DNA from: Takakia lepidozioides
Lineage: Eukaryota; Streptophyta; Takakiopsida; Takakiales; Takakiaceae
DNA: 64,000 nucleotides
Assembly (NCBI GenBank): GCA_030704615.1
Contig: CM060731.1
Span: forward strand, 44,950,001-45,014,000
Direction: 5' to 3'
Of this stretch, positions 1-13,900 are shown piece after piece. Position numbers and translations under genes: made by a program. Under the pieces are notes generated by a model that was given only the letters and a program-made list of their open reading frames with translations, ran no database searches and was not told the origin of the DNA. Position 1 is the first letter of the stretch. Every line of letters starts with the position of its first letter.

Positions 1-858
1 GCTGCACCGGCAGTTTCAGCAAGCAGCAGTGGGACTAGTGGGACTGGTGGTACCGTAGCTACGACATCCACCCAAGCCACTACCGCACCAGCACCAGTAC
101 CCGTGCCTGCCTTCAACCCTGTTGTGGAGTTCTTCGAAGAGTTGAGAGGGACCTATCAAGGGGTGAGGACAGAGAAGTTGCGGAGCTTGCAAGAGTTCCA
201 ACGGAAGCCTACTAAGAGCTTGAGGGAGGCTTTCACTCGCATGAGGCGCTTGATAAATGTAACCCAAGGGGTTACGGAAGCTCAGGCAGTCCAATTCTGG
301 TATGGGATATTGGACAAGGAGTTGAGGAGAAGGATGCGGGATGCAACTCTCCTACAAGCGGCCCAACCCACCTTAGCAAATGTGTTTTTGCTGGTAGAGC
401 GGATAGAGCTCAACATGGTGGGGGAACGAATGGTCATGGTGGGATTTGCTAAGGAGACACCACGGGGTAGTGATGCTTCTAGCCAACCACTACCTCAACG
501 TGCTCAAGGCAACAAGGGGGCTCAAGTGAAGCTCAGGGAAGGACAGAGAGGACCTCAGATGCACGGGTCTCTCCCTTCATTTGCAAGCCAACAACGGGCA
601 GAGGTGGTGTGTTGGACATGTGGAGGACCCCATGTCAAGAAGGATTGCCCAGAGGGAGGCAAAGGGTCGGCACATGCACAGCCTGCACAGTTGCAGTGTG
701 GGCATTGTGGCAAACACGGGCATGGAGAGGCCCAGTGTTATGGTTTGCATCCTGAGTTGCGCCCAGGCCAGTTCCAAGGGAACAATGGTGGCCGGGGGCG
801 AGGTGGAGCAGCCCAGGGAGGACGAGGTGGCCAGGCACAAGGTGCAGGCCAAAGATAA
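1..858 (+). pseudogene. LTR retrotransposon gag, 5' end outside window
   Basis: This frame is open from the first base of the window to a stop at 856-858, so the start of the protein lies outside. The middle part (about 110-440) is helical and charged, as in retrotransposon gag capsid regions. The C-terminal part has two zinc knuckles: CWTCGGPHVKKDC at about 610-650 (one residue short between the second Cys and the His) and CGHCGKHGHGEAQC at about 698-740. A Gly/Arg/Gln-rich tail follows. Gag packages the element's RNA into particles in the cytoplasm. A protease-like frame follows downstream, which fits an LTR element. No LTR is visible at this edge. Family assignment beyond LTR retrotransposon is uncertain. 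Confidence 0.7.
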
Positions 859-1126
859 GCTCAACATGGCCAAGGATGCGGAGGTCAGGGTGTTGACCAA
901 GGCATGGCCAACCGGCTTCAGCAGCTAGAGCAGATGCTCGCTGCCATGGCTACAGCTCAGGTGGTACCGGCTCCAAGGCCGGATGGTCCACCTCTTGCTC
1001 CTGATGGAGGAGATATGGGAGACATGGGATTCATGTACGGGGCAACACTACCACTAGTGCAAGTAGAGTCGGCGGGCGGCAGTAACCCGAGGAGCAGCAC
1101 GAGTTCCTGAGCCACAAGGTTCAAGT

Positions 1127-2160
1127 GTGGAGTTGGATCCACAGCGTGGGGAGGCAAGCCATCAGGCTAGGCTTCCTCAGTCATTCACATTGGCAGAGAC
1201 AGTGTCGACGCCATCCATGGCACCTAGTTCTCGCCCGACTGTTACCGAGGCGGAGGTTACTATGCCATTGGGAAGAGCTACACGGGCAGCAACACTACTT
1301 AATGTTGCCAAGGCTACGGCAGCTAGTGTACTGCTGGGAGCGGCCATATCTGTGTGCAAGGCTCCATTGTTCTCGACTATCATGATTGCGACGCCGGGGA
1401 TAAGACCAGCTAAGATGTTCAGGCTGGCAGCTACACTCTGTGAGAGTGGGGATGTTACTTCATCTTCTGCGGAGATAGTGGGAGGTGTAGTGCCGGAGGG
1501 ATCCTCGGATTTGAGGGTCAAGACTGCCACGGCGGCGCCATGGCAAGCTATAACTGCCAGGTTGATGGAGCTGCCAGCTAGGCCAGCCATTGAGCGCGCC
1601 ATGGTGACACCTGGAGTTGTCATGTTAGACAACCATGATGACATTTTCTGTTTGAGTGGACCGGCAGGCAAGAGGTACCGGCCACTGCAGGTCTTGTTGG
1701 ACTCAGGAGCTCAGCCATTGATGCTGGGCAGAGCTGCTATTGCAGGCTTGGGCCTCACGGAGGCGGATATGGAGCCTTGTCCTTCCCAGATACAGACGTC
1801 TCTGGGAGGATCGGAGCAGGCTCGGGGCATGACACGGCGTGAATTGGCTATCAGACTACGGCCGGATCACCCTACAGATGGCTTAGTGATGCGAGCCAAG
1901 GCCATTGTGACAGACGCGGTCTCGTACGATGGTTGGTGGGGCAATGTTGTACCCTATGGGCTTCACCCTGGATTTTTGGGAGGAGCCAGCTTCCTATAGG
2001 CCTGGATGGCAGTTAGGGGAGGGTCGGCTTGTGCAGCTCCCTGTGACATTCATAGGAGGAGTTGCGGTTGCCCAGCGAGGCAAGATGCCGACACTAGCAG
2101 CATTCACAGCTGTAGTGAGTTGGCCTGGAGAGTTGCTTGAGGGCAACGCTCATTCAGAGG
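1127..2160 (+). pseudogene. Retropepsin-like protease region, frameshifted
   Basis: This follows the gag remnant on the same strand. The 290-codon frame ending at 1999 contains VLLDSGAQPLMLG near 1693, an aspartic-protease active-site motif (DSGA) of the retropepsin type used to cut retrotransposon polyproteins. The similarity then continues in another frame from about 1929, so there is a frameshift near 1930-1990. No reverse transcriptase follows. At about 2250 the sequence changes to a DNA-transposon transposase, so the retroelement is truncated by a junction there. A clean reading frame from gag to protease is absent. Confidence 0.55.
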
Positions 2161-2254
2161 ACGTGTCACCTCTGGGAGAGCAGGATGACATACATGGTAT
2201 GGCGGAGTTGCTTGCCATGATTGCTCAGACTCCATTGTGGGGCACGAGCAAGGA

Positions 2255-2939
2255 TTTGCCTTACGTGAAGTTGGAAACACAACTTCTTGGTCTACCTTCA
2301 GACCAAAAGATCATTTGGCTCATTGATTGTTGGAGTGTGCACATGTTTGCAGAGTTTAAAGCGTACATGCGGGATAATTACCCAAACATTTGTGTGTTAT
2401 ATATTCCTGCCAATTGCACTTCTAAGCTACAGCCTGCCGATGTGATCTTGCAACGACCTCTCAAGTGTGCTTTTGTTGCACTATTCAAGACATGGTCATC
2501 ACGTGAAATCCAATCGCAATTGGAAGCATGTGTGCCCGCTAAAGAGGTAGAGGTGAAGACAGACTTGCCTTCCATGCGTGAACATGTAGCAATTTGGATG
2601 TGGGAGGCTTGGGTGCAGGTGCATATAAACATGATTGTCTCTGGGTGGGAACAATATGGGATTTTACGGGCTTTTGAGCACACTTTCCAGGGAGAAGCTA
2701 TGCGAGCAAATTTTGTTCACAATTTGTTTGCAGTGAATGATGATTTGGTTGAAGTCACTCAGGATATCCTTGATATCTACCTTGACCTTAGTGTAGAGGA
2801 AACTATGTGTAGATGTCTTGCAAATCTGCACATTGAAAATGAGGATGTCCCTAATCTCAATGTGGTGGACGAGGTAGATGGAGAGATCATGATGATTAGC
2901 GAGGAGGATGAATATGATGACATTGTTGAGTCCATGTAG
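2255..2939 (+). pseudogene. pogo-type DDE_1 transposase, C-terminal half
   Basis: The last about 225 codons of the frame ending at 2939 resemble the C-terminal half of DDE_1 (pogo/Tigger/Fot1-like) transposases. The visible motifs are LIDCWSVH (second catalytic Asp region, about 2320) and PANCTSKLQPADV (the usual CTS-x-LQP-D with the third Asp, about 2405). An acidic tail ends at the TAG. The family cuts and pastes the element using a DDD/DDE triad. The N-terminal helix-turn-helix part and first Asp are missing. The frame is open upstream into retroelement sequence, which makes an accidental fusion frame of about 336 codons. Confidence 0.65.
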
Positions 2940-3861
2940 GGGCCTTTTGAAGTTACATGGAGCTCTCCCAAATAGATTGCGATTTGTAGGAAGTTATTTT
3001 CGCACGCATATATTTGTATTGATTTTTGTTCAATGAAACTTTCATCTTTTTTCATCTTATTTTCATCTTATTACGAACAACATGAGAAGAGGCTTGCAAG
3101 TTTTTTGCTGGAAATTTTAGGAATTAGGCACTTTGGCCCAATAGTTTCCGAAGAATTAGGCCAAAATCTGAAAAATTCACAGAATTGGTTAAGCACTTTC
3201 ATTTTGAATTAATTATCACCTAAACGGTTGTCCAGGGACGGTAAAAGCACTAGGTATGGGATATTTCAGGCCCAATGAGATTGCACCATGTAGTGGCGAG
3301 AATACTCCACAACTTGCTTTTGACGCCAGTGAACGGCCTGGGCCCGACTCTGCCCTGTGCGCGGCTACAGGGCTCGGCCTAACGGCCTGGCCGCATACAG
3401 GGCAGAATCGGCCCTACCTGGCCCGTTCTCTGGTAATACTAGGGCTATTGCTCCGCACCACTTAGTGAGGACTTTGAGAACAATGTTCTTTTTTGTTGGA
3501 AATATATTTTATTCGAAAAACAATAGGCACAATGTAGCTTTGTGGAGAAAAAAGAGGTACTGAAACAACCCACTCTTAATCCTCCCACATTGTCTACGGC
3601 AGTTAAAAAAGGAGTAGCAGGAGGAAAGGCAGGAAAGGCAGTAGCAAATCAGGGTGCTGAAATGTTAGGTACGCTACCAGGCATATACACAAAAACAGCA
3701 AGAGCTCTGCCCCACTGTTCCTTCCCTTCGAGTGTGTATGACATATGGCTTGGTCAAACTTTTACAATAATTCTCCATCTGTAGATTATAATTTGAAGGG
3801 TCCTGGGATAAGGATGGATACCACATCAAATATAGCCAGTAGATTCCAACGAAGTAAGCAG
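2940..3861. other. Gene-free stretch with dispersed repeat
   Basis: No gene is supported here. It contains a GC-rich patch at about 3320-3440 with self-complementary GGCC-rich words. At 3500-3665 it holds a sequence that recurs, diverged and in the same orientation, at about 60760-61100 (shared words include GAAAAACAATAGG and CTCTTAATC). The small open frames here have no recognisable domains. Confidence 0.5.
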
Positions 3862-5958
3862 TCAAAGAGGGTACACTTGGATGCCATTGGACTTGGATAT
3901 TGGCCTTTTAAACTTCCTCTCCAGTGGAGGTTCATCCTTCTTCAAAGATATGGCCTCAGACAGCTTGAAGATCCTCTGCAGCCTGTTCCTCGTTGAACTC
4001 TGCACTGAGCAGCTAAATCTCCCTCCTGCAGCCAGACGGCCCCCAAATTCTGTATCATTTGTCGGAGTTTCAGCCATCCCAATACTGTGCTCACCAGTAT
4101 TTTTAGGATTACTGAACTCCACTGTTTGGCTCTTCTCTCCATCGCTGTTTATCGCATGTGACCTCTGTCGGTGAGTTACAATAAAATCTTTCCCAAGCTT
4201 CTGCCCATTCATCGTACTGGATGGCTGTTCAGCTCTAAAGGGTCCGGCGTTTGAAGCCAGATCCCTAGAATGTTGGGTGCCTTCACCAAACCTATGGTCA
4301 CCATGAAGTAGTAACTCGACTGTCGTCCCAATTTCTCCATTTCTGCCTGCCATGTTTGGCTCTGCTCGGTGATCTCTGCCTGACTTTTCAAGGGGACTCC
4401 CTTGCCTCTTTTGTGTATTCTTCAAGCCGATGTGCTCTGGCCTATAATAGTTTGGCTTCTCTGTAGGATCAGTGCAAATCTCTCTCGGGGGCCAGCTCTT
4501 GGTGCTCGCACCAGTCCGATCGTCAGCATGACCTGTTGACCCTATGTCCTTTGGCCTAGCTTGTTTTCCTGCGAGAGTAAGCTCACAAGTCTCAGACAGC
4601 TCTTCCAGTTCTCCTTTTCCTCCATTGGTGTGACCTACCACTGCCAGCCCCACTTTGGAATGTCCCTTCAAGGAGTTCGATTGCCTTTTCCGTTTGTACT
4701 CAGCGCAATTTGGAATTGCTGTGAGAGTTAGACTTTCACCTACAACCTTGTCTGTCCCGGATTTGACGGGCTGTTCATCTTCCTCATCGCTAGTGTCAAG
4801 AATCTGCAAGTACTCTTGACCGTCGGTTGTGGAGCGCTTTACGCAGTACAGTTCCAGAGGCTGTTCTGCCACGGAGGAGGGCTTGGAGTTTTTCAGGCCA
4901 TCTGTTTCGTGTGTGGATATCCCACTACCAGCTTTGAATAGAGCCTTGGCACAGTCCACCTCCTCGGTTATGCTGTCTGTTCGAAATGGTGAGTCGATCT
5001 CCTCGCTCTCCTCGGAGGTTAATCCCATCTTGTTTTCTTGGGAGGTGGTTTTGTGGACAGCATTGAGCCCCTTTTTGTTTGCATGTAGCTTAAGATATTC
5101 AACTTCAGATACATATGGGCCAGAGTTAATCGCATTGCGAGCACTAGCCTTCTCTTTTCCGGCTTTGTCACAGACACGGACGACAAAGTGTGAGGTTGCG
5201 ATGAGCACGAACTCCAGCTCGTCTCCCTTTTCCAGGCCATGGTCAAATGCAAATTCTCTCCAACCTTGGTTGATGCAAGGGTGGGATTTGGGGTAGGGTC
5301 GGACCAAGTTTGCCTGCCATATGCCTCGACTCGGGCCTTGCAAGCTGATATCACCTGGTTGCAGGTCTCTATTATGGTTCGTCATAAACCCAGGCGGTAG
5401 CCACTGTCATGTCAAACGAAGAATCAAATTAGCATCACACCAAAGCCTAGCACATTCCTCTGAACGTTTCACACAGAGAGGAGCCAAAAGGTTAGATTCA
5501 TGGGCCCGGCTGAGGCCATTCTGATGGGGAAGCCACCTGTAGAATGTTGGTGAGCCCGGTAGTTGATGCTGACATCCCAGAGGAAACTCCAGAGGTCATT
5601 CCTTGAAATAAAAGGCCTCTAACATACAAAGGAAAAATCAGCATCAGCCCTTTACTACTCCAGAACCAAAGTTTCGATATAAACTGCAGTCTCATCACAT
5701 ACAGTTGGTTTGTAAGTCAAGAATGAGACGTCCTTGTTATTCTGCGCCTACCACTCGCACCCTCCACTAGGATGGTATACTTACAACTTTGCAGTACTGC
5801 GCAGTGTGCAAATGGCTTTCATTTATTCTCCTGATGAAGCATGGAAATCCATGTCTGTATATCCCCTTCCTTGCTCTCTGTAGCAGTTGTTCGCATATCT
5901 GAGCTGGACTGACGTGTGGAGTGTATTTGTAGTGCACAACGGCCTTGCTGCGCGCCAT
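3862..5958 (-). CDS. B3-domain DNA-binding protein (REM-like)
   Basis: Two exons, 5958-5785 and 5403-3862, give a complete 571-residue protein. The intron has GTAAGT at the donor and CAG at the acceptor and joins in phase 0. The B3 domain covers about residues 38-138 and is split by the intron: FPCFIRRINESHL starts it, then LQPGDISLQG, GWREFAFDHGLEKGD and LEFVLIATSHFVVRVCD. B3 domains are plant-specific beta-barrels that bind DNA in the major groove, so a nuclear transcription factor is likely. The remaining about 430 residues are polar and low complexity, with an acidic patch (DTSDEEDE). The ATG at 5958 directly follows a CAG, so an intron in the 5' UTR is possible. The exact subfamily is not clear. 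Confidence 0.85.
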
Positions 5959-7939
5959 CTGCACTTGTAAAAATAGAAAGACTTTTTCAAGTATGCAAAC
6001 AATCCGGAGGAAGTGCGTAACAGTTAGACCTGTGTTTCAGAAGTGTGTAAGTGAGATCTAGCTAGAAGAAAGACGGAAAGAAAGAAGTGTTTTACGTGCG
6101 GGAGGCTCAAAGAGAGAGTCTCACTTAGACATCAAGAGGATCGTCCACGACTGGTCCATGTGAACCTCGTGAGTGTACCTCCAAGAGAACTTGTCCTCGA
6201 GCACTGTCAATACTTGTCCTGAGCACTGCATTTGAGACTGAAGGTGTGCTGACCGAGCAACAACCACAAATGGGGCTCAAAGAGAGAGTGTCACTTAGAC
6301 ATCCAGAGGACCGTGCACCACTGGTCAATGTGACACTCGTGAGTGTACCTGCAAGAGAACCTGTCCTGCATTAACACTCAAGGTATGCTGATCGAGCTAC
6401 AACCACAATGGGGCTCCAAGATAGTTAGGTGCCCCGTGGTTTGGTTCGACTTGCTTACACTTCCCTGGGTCCCAGCATTAAGTGTCATGGCATTTCTCGC
6501 CTGCAGGATTTTGGTCTTTGCCATGGTGAAAGCCTGGAGATCGGGGCCAGCCCTCTATGCTTCACGAGATGAATGAATGATGCGTGTGAGAACCGAGAAG
6601 GGCTCTTCTTCACGTAGCAGTTGCATCACTCCGGGTTGTGATTCTGGCTCGCAAAGGAGCCATTTCTCTGACATGTTCATAAGACACGGCTTTGGAGGTT
6701 GGAGATGGCAATGAAGAGTTTCCAGTTGGCTCTGAAGAACAGGGCCGGAGAGAAAGTAATGATGAAAGAACTGATGGGTTGCCTCGTTGCCTCCACTTTC
6801 TGTATTGTGCAATCCTATCCTTGATCAGCTGTATGTTTAAGACATCTGGCTATCTTCGACTCGTGTAAGATTAAACTCCCATCTGAGAGGCCAGGGAATC
6901 AGCAAGTCTGTGGACTAACTATCAAATGCTAAATGCTGTGAGGTGCATAGTGCCATGTCTTTCTGTACAGGGGGATAGTGAGAAACACTTCCCATTGAAT
7001 ATAACAGGATGTGGTGTAGGAAGAGAGATCCATGTCTTCTGCCTTCAGTCTCACCAAATCTCACAGCCAGTGATATCTGGGCGACCAATGATTGGAAAGC
7101 CACTTCTGGTCGGATGTCTTTGAGATGGAGAGTATACAGGAGAATAGACAGGCTCCTCCATCAAGTTATATATCGCAAAGAAGAGAGATGGGGGTTGGGG
7201 ATTATTTGAGCAGATAGAGTCAGCAGGGAGGCGGTTGGCTTCTAAGTATGTGATTTACTCTGCACGGTTTGACTTTCCGAAGTTCTAAAACCTGATGGTC
7301 CAGACCACCAAACTGAAAAACTCAACAGATCCACGGTAGTTTGCACATGTCTGCATGTGCGGGGTTGCTAACTGAATTGATAACTGGGAAAAAATGCACG
7401 TGTAAACAGTAATAATTAAAGCCTCACCATCCCAAAACAAGGGCCCAATGCTTCAGTTCTGAACTCTTGGCGTACTACCAAAACCACCACCCCTCACTAA
7501 TCACGATAAAAGGTTTTGACCACACTGGCAGAAACCAAGAGTTTTTATCAAACAACTATAAATCAGCCCATCATAAGAGACGCGCATTGAGACGTCACTT
7601 GGCTCTCAAACGCATGTGAGCAAAGAATTGATTCGAAAAAGAACCCCACTTCTTCCCCCAAATTCTTGATCATACTCCATCTCACAACCTCGTGAAAAGC
7701 TGGCCAGTTTAAGCTGGCCCTCCACCACGTTCTCCCTGTTCACCAATGGGAGCCACAGGAAATCCTACCTATAGGTATCGACCTACGATAGTCCACACGA
7801 ATTGCAAATGTAACATGACCTGCTTCTCTCTATCTATCTTTTTCTCTCCACAAAAGAAAATGCTCCAAGGAGAAATGCCCCCAAATGATGAGGTACAATA
7901 ATTTTGCAGTAGAAGATAATTTTACTGAACAGTGTGGCC
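5959..7939. other. Intergenic region between B3 gene and PP2A B55 gene
   Basis: This holds the B3 gene's upstream region and the PP2A gene's 3' flank. The only structure seen is the tandem duplication at 6104-6418, annotated separately. Small open frames on both strands are short and show no domains. No tRNA or rRNA was recognised. Confidence 0.6.
6104..6418. repeat. Two-copy tandem duplication, about 150-170 bp unit
   Basis: Unit one (6104-6273) and unit two (6274-6418) both start with GGCTCAAAGAGAGAGT and run through CACTTAGACATC and CGTGAGTGTACCT to a CAACCACAA tail. Unit two has a deletion of about 25 bp. It sits a few hundred bases upstream of the B3 gene start and has no coding signal. 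Confidence 0.75.
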
Positions 7940-10900
7940 CTAAGCGTAGTACATGTACAAGCTGTTGGATGCGGCGCAGGCAATCACGTTTGCTCCTGGA
8001 TGCCATGCTAAATGCAGCAGCTTTGATGTAAAATCATAGGCCCCACCATTCAGTTCTGTTGATCCTGCGCTCTCGCTTCCTGAAACTGATTCAACAAAAG
8101 AGGATGTAGATCAGTTTCACTACACCTGAGCTCAAAACTGACTTCAATTGCAAGATTGAGACATGTGTTCTTATTTCCTAACAATTTCGTACCATTGACT
8201 ATGATGTACTCCAACCAGAACAGCAACCCTAGCATAGCAAGTCAACAGTGTATGATCTGACAGAGACTGTGTGAGAGAAAAACTAGAAGACAAACCTCGG
8301 CGGTTGTCACGTTTGCCACGGGCAAGACTGACAAGTCTGCTTCCAGGCTTTGAGGGAGGTGTCACAAGCCGCCTTCTGTGTTGACTCCCCCCGCAAAACA
8401 CCCACCCAGATACAACCCACCAGCGATTCATTCCCCCATTTAGTAGGTGCTTTATCAGGTCTACCACTCTATCACTTGCACCAACTATGTGACTATCCAC
8501 TGCAAAGTTGTCTTGAATTCCTCTTTGTATCTTTCTCTCTCCCATGCCCTCTCAGAAATAAAAATCCTCACCTGACTCCCATGGCGCACTACAGACATAA
8601 GAGGTAATGGAAAATGTGAGCCAAGTTCCTGAACACATAAGCGACAAAGGTGAACTGTCCTATGCAAGATAACTAGAGAACAGGAAATGAAGCAATACCT
8701 ATTTGGGCTTTTGCTGGCTTCCAAGGTGGATGCCTCCTCACTGCCAGGAATAGCCCCAAAGACGCGAAACAAGTTGCTGCAGGAACACAGTTCCATCACA
8801 AACAAATTCTTCAATGTAAACCTCACATCAGGACCATATATATTCCCATGCCCACACTCGCTGAGTCCATCATGCACCCCTTCTCTCTGAGCTCTTCGAA
8901 TATCGATTCCTGTACTCAGATCTTATCCACTACTTTCACTTAACTCAACTACCACAATGGAGTTCACAGCGACTGGTCAAGGCATTCGGCATATACAGGA
9001 TAAACATGCATGCTACCAGCCAACTACCAGTCAACCATGCTTAGAGAGTGATCAAAGAAAGAAATAACTCAATTTCTTTAAATGGTTCCATCTGCAACTA
9101 TTTGAAAAACATTGTGCAACTGGCGTGTAGGACAAGAATAGTAGCAAAGGAGGTTACCTGTAAGAACCAGTGGCTACACGCTGGCCATCTCCACTTAGAC
9201 AACACTCGAACTTGTCGAAGATGGAGTCATTCTCATAGAGATCACATAACTGTCAATCCCCCATACAATCCCAATCAATAATCACGGTGCTCCTGACATG
9301 CCCACTCTAGTTTAATATCTTGCTGACGTTGGTGATTTGGCATGCTATACCCTTAGTTGAATTGGACAGAGCCCACTTGAACTATATTTGTTTCAAGGTT
9401 AGACCAGCAGAGAATAAATGGATTAAACTGTAGTGGTAGGGCACAACTAAGATGAACAGCAACCTGACAAAAGGCATGGAACTCACCATATGCTGACATC
9501 ACAAATGGTCAAAAATGTTTTCGTAACATCCAACAATCTTAAAAGACACCACACACAGTAACAGTCCAGGAGGAAAGTTCACACCTTAGGCCGCAAATAC
9601 TCGTGCACTTTGAAAGTGGCGACTGGAGCAGCTTCCATGTTCACATCCCACAACTGCCCCACCATCCCCCCAATGAATGAGTCCTGCAAAATCTTGCCTC
9701 ATTTGACGTGAACGAAACAGTATACTAACCGTGCCAAACATTCCCAAAGATGTGAACATCAGCTTAAGCTGGAACATTGAGTTTTACTAGTGTACCCCTC
9801 AATAGGCTGACCTACGAGTCCTTGCAGCAAAAGGCTATGACACAATAGCTTATGACGATAGCTTGCATAGTTTGCAGAGGGCCCAACCCAGTTGTTGACC
9901 CAACCATAAACTTTTGTTAAATAAAAGATTCGCAACATAGTGAAAGATCTGAAAAATGTGGTGAGCCCAACCCTGGCATAGCATCTTCGGCTCACTTGGC
10001 ATATATCAATTTAACCTGACAGAAGAACGGATGCTAACCTTGAGGGTCATGTAGTCACGGCTGAGAATGTAGCGACCACCTCTAGCAAACTTGATGTCAG
10101 AGATGGATGCGATTATCTCTGTGAAAAAAGATCTTGTCCCAGGTGGCTCTTGCTCCTCAAATCTGAATCCATTGGACAACACCATTCAGTGGTTTGCAAT
10201 ACAGCATCAAAATCTTCAGAAACACGAGAGAGCTTTACCTTAAACACCCTCCAAAACCACTCCCACAATCGCCCTCGACACATCCAGTCACCTGCTCTGA
10301 CTTCACTGGCGTTACTGCTATCTTATAAAGCACCACTGACCACCCTTAAATAGTTGGCCACTAATGAAGGGAAGCAAATCAAACTGGATTTCCTCACTGT
10401 ACCCTCACCACCTATGAGTGAGATCCCTCGACAATCTCAATGAAACCCGGCTGTGGTCAGCAAGTGTCCTCATTGCGGCAATGAGGTTGGGCCCTGTCTA
10501 GCTACACCCAGACAAATTTTGTCCATTTTCTTATTAAAATGTCTCTTGCCCCAAAGTTTCCACGGACAGAAACCCCGGGGAAGGGAACTTTTGAAGACTA
10601 ATCAGTGTGACCCACCAATGCCTGTGGAGGAGCACAATCCATGCTGTGCCAATATAATCCACATGATCTGCCAGTGGTGATCCCAATGGATTTAGATATA
10701 CAAAGCACACAAGGCCTTCTCTGCCAAAGCAAATATTTTTCTCCTCTCACTTTCGAATTACTAACAGGGGAAAAAGAGAAGGAGAGGAGAAAGTACAGCT
10801 TTGAATGTCTGTCACAGAGAGCCGACTGGCGCATATCAATGAGGCGAATTGATCCCTTGCTGCTACTGTATGCCAGCATGTTGCAGTGTGCTGGGTGAAA

Positions 10901-13900
10901 CTCTGCTGACGTGATCACCTCTGCTCTCCCACAGTCATTCACATGCCCCCAAGACTCAAAACTTAGAAACCTCCCCACCACTATAAACCCTTTCTACCAA
11001 CTTATATAAGATTTGGGCATATGTCAAACATCTGTAACACACACCAACTACTTAGGCCCTTTGGTCGCCTGTGGAAGTTAGAAGTTTCTTTCTTTGTATC
11101 TCTTCTCGCACATGTAATAAGTAACTTTATTACTATTCTCTTTCGTTCCAAAGAGGCATATCCAATGTCCAACCTCAGACAGATCCTGCTCCCTCTGAAC
11201 TGGTGTCTGCACCTAACTAGCACATTTTTGTGTGGCCATGCATTTTCCACTGAATAGAGGAATCCTACTACAAGGGGTCAGAGAGAAGGTACCTGTAAGG
11301 TCCTCCATGTTAACAGGTTTGATGTCAACAATATTAAAAATCTGATCGCTAACTTCGAGGTTCCAGAGATTTATTCTCAGGTCGTCCGCAGAAATGTATG
11401 TTTCACAATCACTGCACGACACATCCCACCTTCACAGTTAAATGGAGCACTGCAAGTGAGTGTACTGGCTGAAACCTTTGCATAGCATCACATTTCCCCC
11501 AACGTCCACAAAAAGATGACTGCCTACAACTATGTCCCTGTTTCCCGTCTATAAAATATTCAAATACGCAGGTAAAATCCATGGGCAAACAGCAATTACA
11601 ATAAGTTGTTTTAGCACATTCTCAAACCTATCTGCATTGTGTAAGATAATGCCCTGCATGTTCTACCTGTTATTGGAGATGGAGTTGATGTGGTAGGCAT
11701 GAGCATTGGCATACACTCTCCTACATCTGGCAACCAGAGCAGTCTCATTGCTCCACACCTGAATTGACAACAACATAAAACACAAACCACATTAGTGCTA
11801 CGTACTGTCGCAATAGCATCATGGTCTCTCAAGTAGCCTGAAGTATACTTCAGGAAAGTGGGTGCTTGAAATTCCTCTATGTACTTTTAATGAGAATGTT
11901 GAGATCGAAGAAACACTGTTTGAACTGATGCTTAAGCATTCCTGCCGGATTTGAGCTACCTACAGCAGGGAAGACGAGCGGGAGAGAGATAGATTATGAG
12001 CACGGGAGGGACACAGAGGGACACAGAGGGGGATATGGGACAAACCCCAGTTGTGTGCACAACCTTCAAACCACACTGTGCCATGCCTCCAAGCAAACCA
12101 GATTTCAAATCAAATATTCAACGCAGCCGCGTGGCTAACTTGAATGGGTTCAAAAGTTTTCTCGCAACCTCCTTATCAGTACATACACAAGAAAGTGAAT
12201 ATGGTTGATGGTTAACAATTATGTCTTCAAAGCACATGTTGGTCATAAAGCAATGCAAATTCTTAGGCACAGACGCACCACATTAGTCCCTTGATTCTTA
12301 TCAGACCTTGACTCCATTATCATTGCTCTGCTGCTGCCTGGATACTATCAAGATCTAGGGAGCAGGACTCAAACTGCTCATTAGTGAATTATCCTTCACA
12401 TCCAACTCGTGGACCCATGCGCCTCATACCAAGAAACCGAGTAGCTTATAACCTCAACTAGTATACAAGAAGATAGAAATGCACCTCTTGACTTGGGAAT
12501 TCTGATGTGACATGAAGAAGGAATATGGTGCGACAGTGGTAAGAAAGCAAGTACAACAATTGGATAGAGTGCGCAGCACGATGCAGGTTACAACTACCGT
12601 GGGCAAATGGAGCGTTGGGATGCCACCAGGTGGAAAAGGGAAGTCGCTGCCGATAGGGGGAAGAGACCGCCTCGCAGGCGCACCGTTCATTGCCCGTGGT
12701 GTGAAACCCTTTGGGCTAAGCACCGGACTATTAACCATAGAACTCCTGTTCCCCATTCGCGCAGCCGGATCTAAGTTTAGATTAGATACGTTCTTCAACT
12801 TCTTCTCTGAGACCTGCGAAACAATTTCACAAGCGATCAGAACTACAGGCATATTTCATGTTTGGTTTAGTGCTTTCATGGATGTAAGACTTTGCTTGAG
12901 AAATAAGTGATTTACATCTATGTGTAAATCAAGTAATGTGCAAATAACAGCTCTACCAAGGGAGACCATGAATTATTGATCAACTGACCGAAAAGCAAAG
13001 ATAAAAGCAAAAGCAAAGATAAAAGGTTGAGAGACAGAAAGCAATGCCAAAAGGCTGGCCTTCCATTGGTATCAAACAGCATACTACTACTAACTGGTAC
13101 AATTTCCCAATGCTATAGAGTAGTTAGTCTATTACAGGCGAAACAAGGGGTCAGTAATCATCTGGGAGTTCTAGGTGCCAACAGACATCCCTCCACCATG
13201 CAAATCACAATATGAAGACAAGAATAGGTTTTATGGATACAAATGTGCAAGTCTGTCTAAGGCAGAAACAGAGACACGGAAAAGAGATCTCAAGTAAAGA
13301 TACTATCAAAGATGACCAAGAGGGGTCGCTTCTGGCCTAAGATGACAGTACCTTCCAAAGTTTAATGGTTTTGTCATTTGTAGAAAGCAAAAACCGGGCA
13401 CCATTGGCAGTCTGGCACCACCTGATTTTATTGATCTTCTCTTCTATCTCCAAACTCTTCAAGTAATCAAACTGCATTCCATAAAGCAACATAATGTTAG
13501 CAAGAAAGGCATGTAGGGATTTTTATACAGTTTCCTAATCACAAATTCCTGAAACACAACCAAGAGTTGCCAGATGAAAATCTCCAGGAAAGCAATCTCC
13601 CTCTCTCTGTCTCTCTCTGTCTGTCTCTCTCTCTTGTTCCGCTCAAATTAGGCGAGGGGTCAATGGCCACAAGGCTACAGCAAACAACGTCTTACAGGTA
13701 CATGCTCTCTCTCTCTCTCTAGGTTCCTGTACCTCTGTTTACCAACTTTGGAAATCTCGAGGCTGAGCCAAAAGCCCAGGCCCTTTTGGGGTCTAGTTAT
13801 TTGGGCAAATCACATACAGTAGATTGATGTTTATGTGAAGGGATTTCTAGAGGATATCTGGAAAACTCAGATCAATTCCCTGTTTCAAGGTAAGTCATAC

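Noticed and set aside
4829-5296. 155-codon plus-strand frame
   Set aside because: Antisense to the B3 gene exon, with no domain; a shadow of the real coding strand.
12512-12910. 132-codon plus-strand frame
   Set aside because: Antisense to exon 5 of the PP2A B55 gene, which splices perfectly with the rest of the gene.
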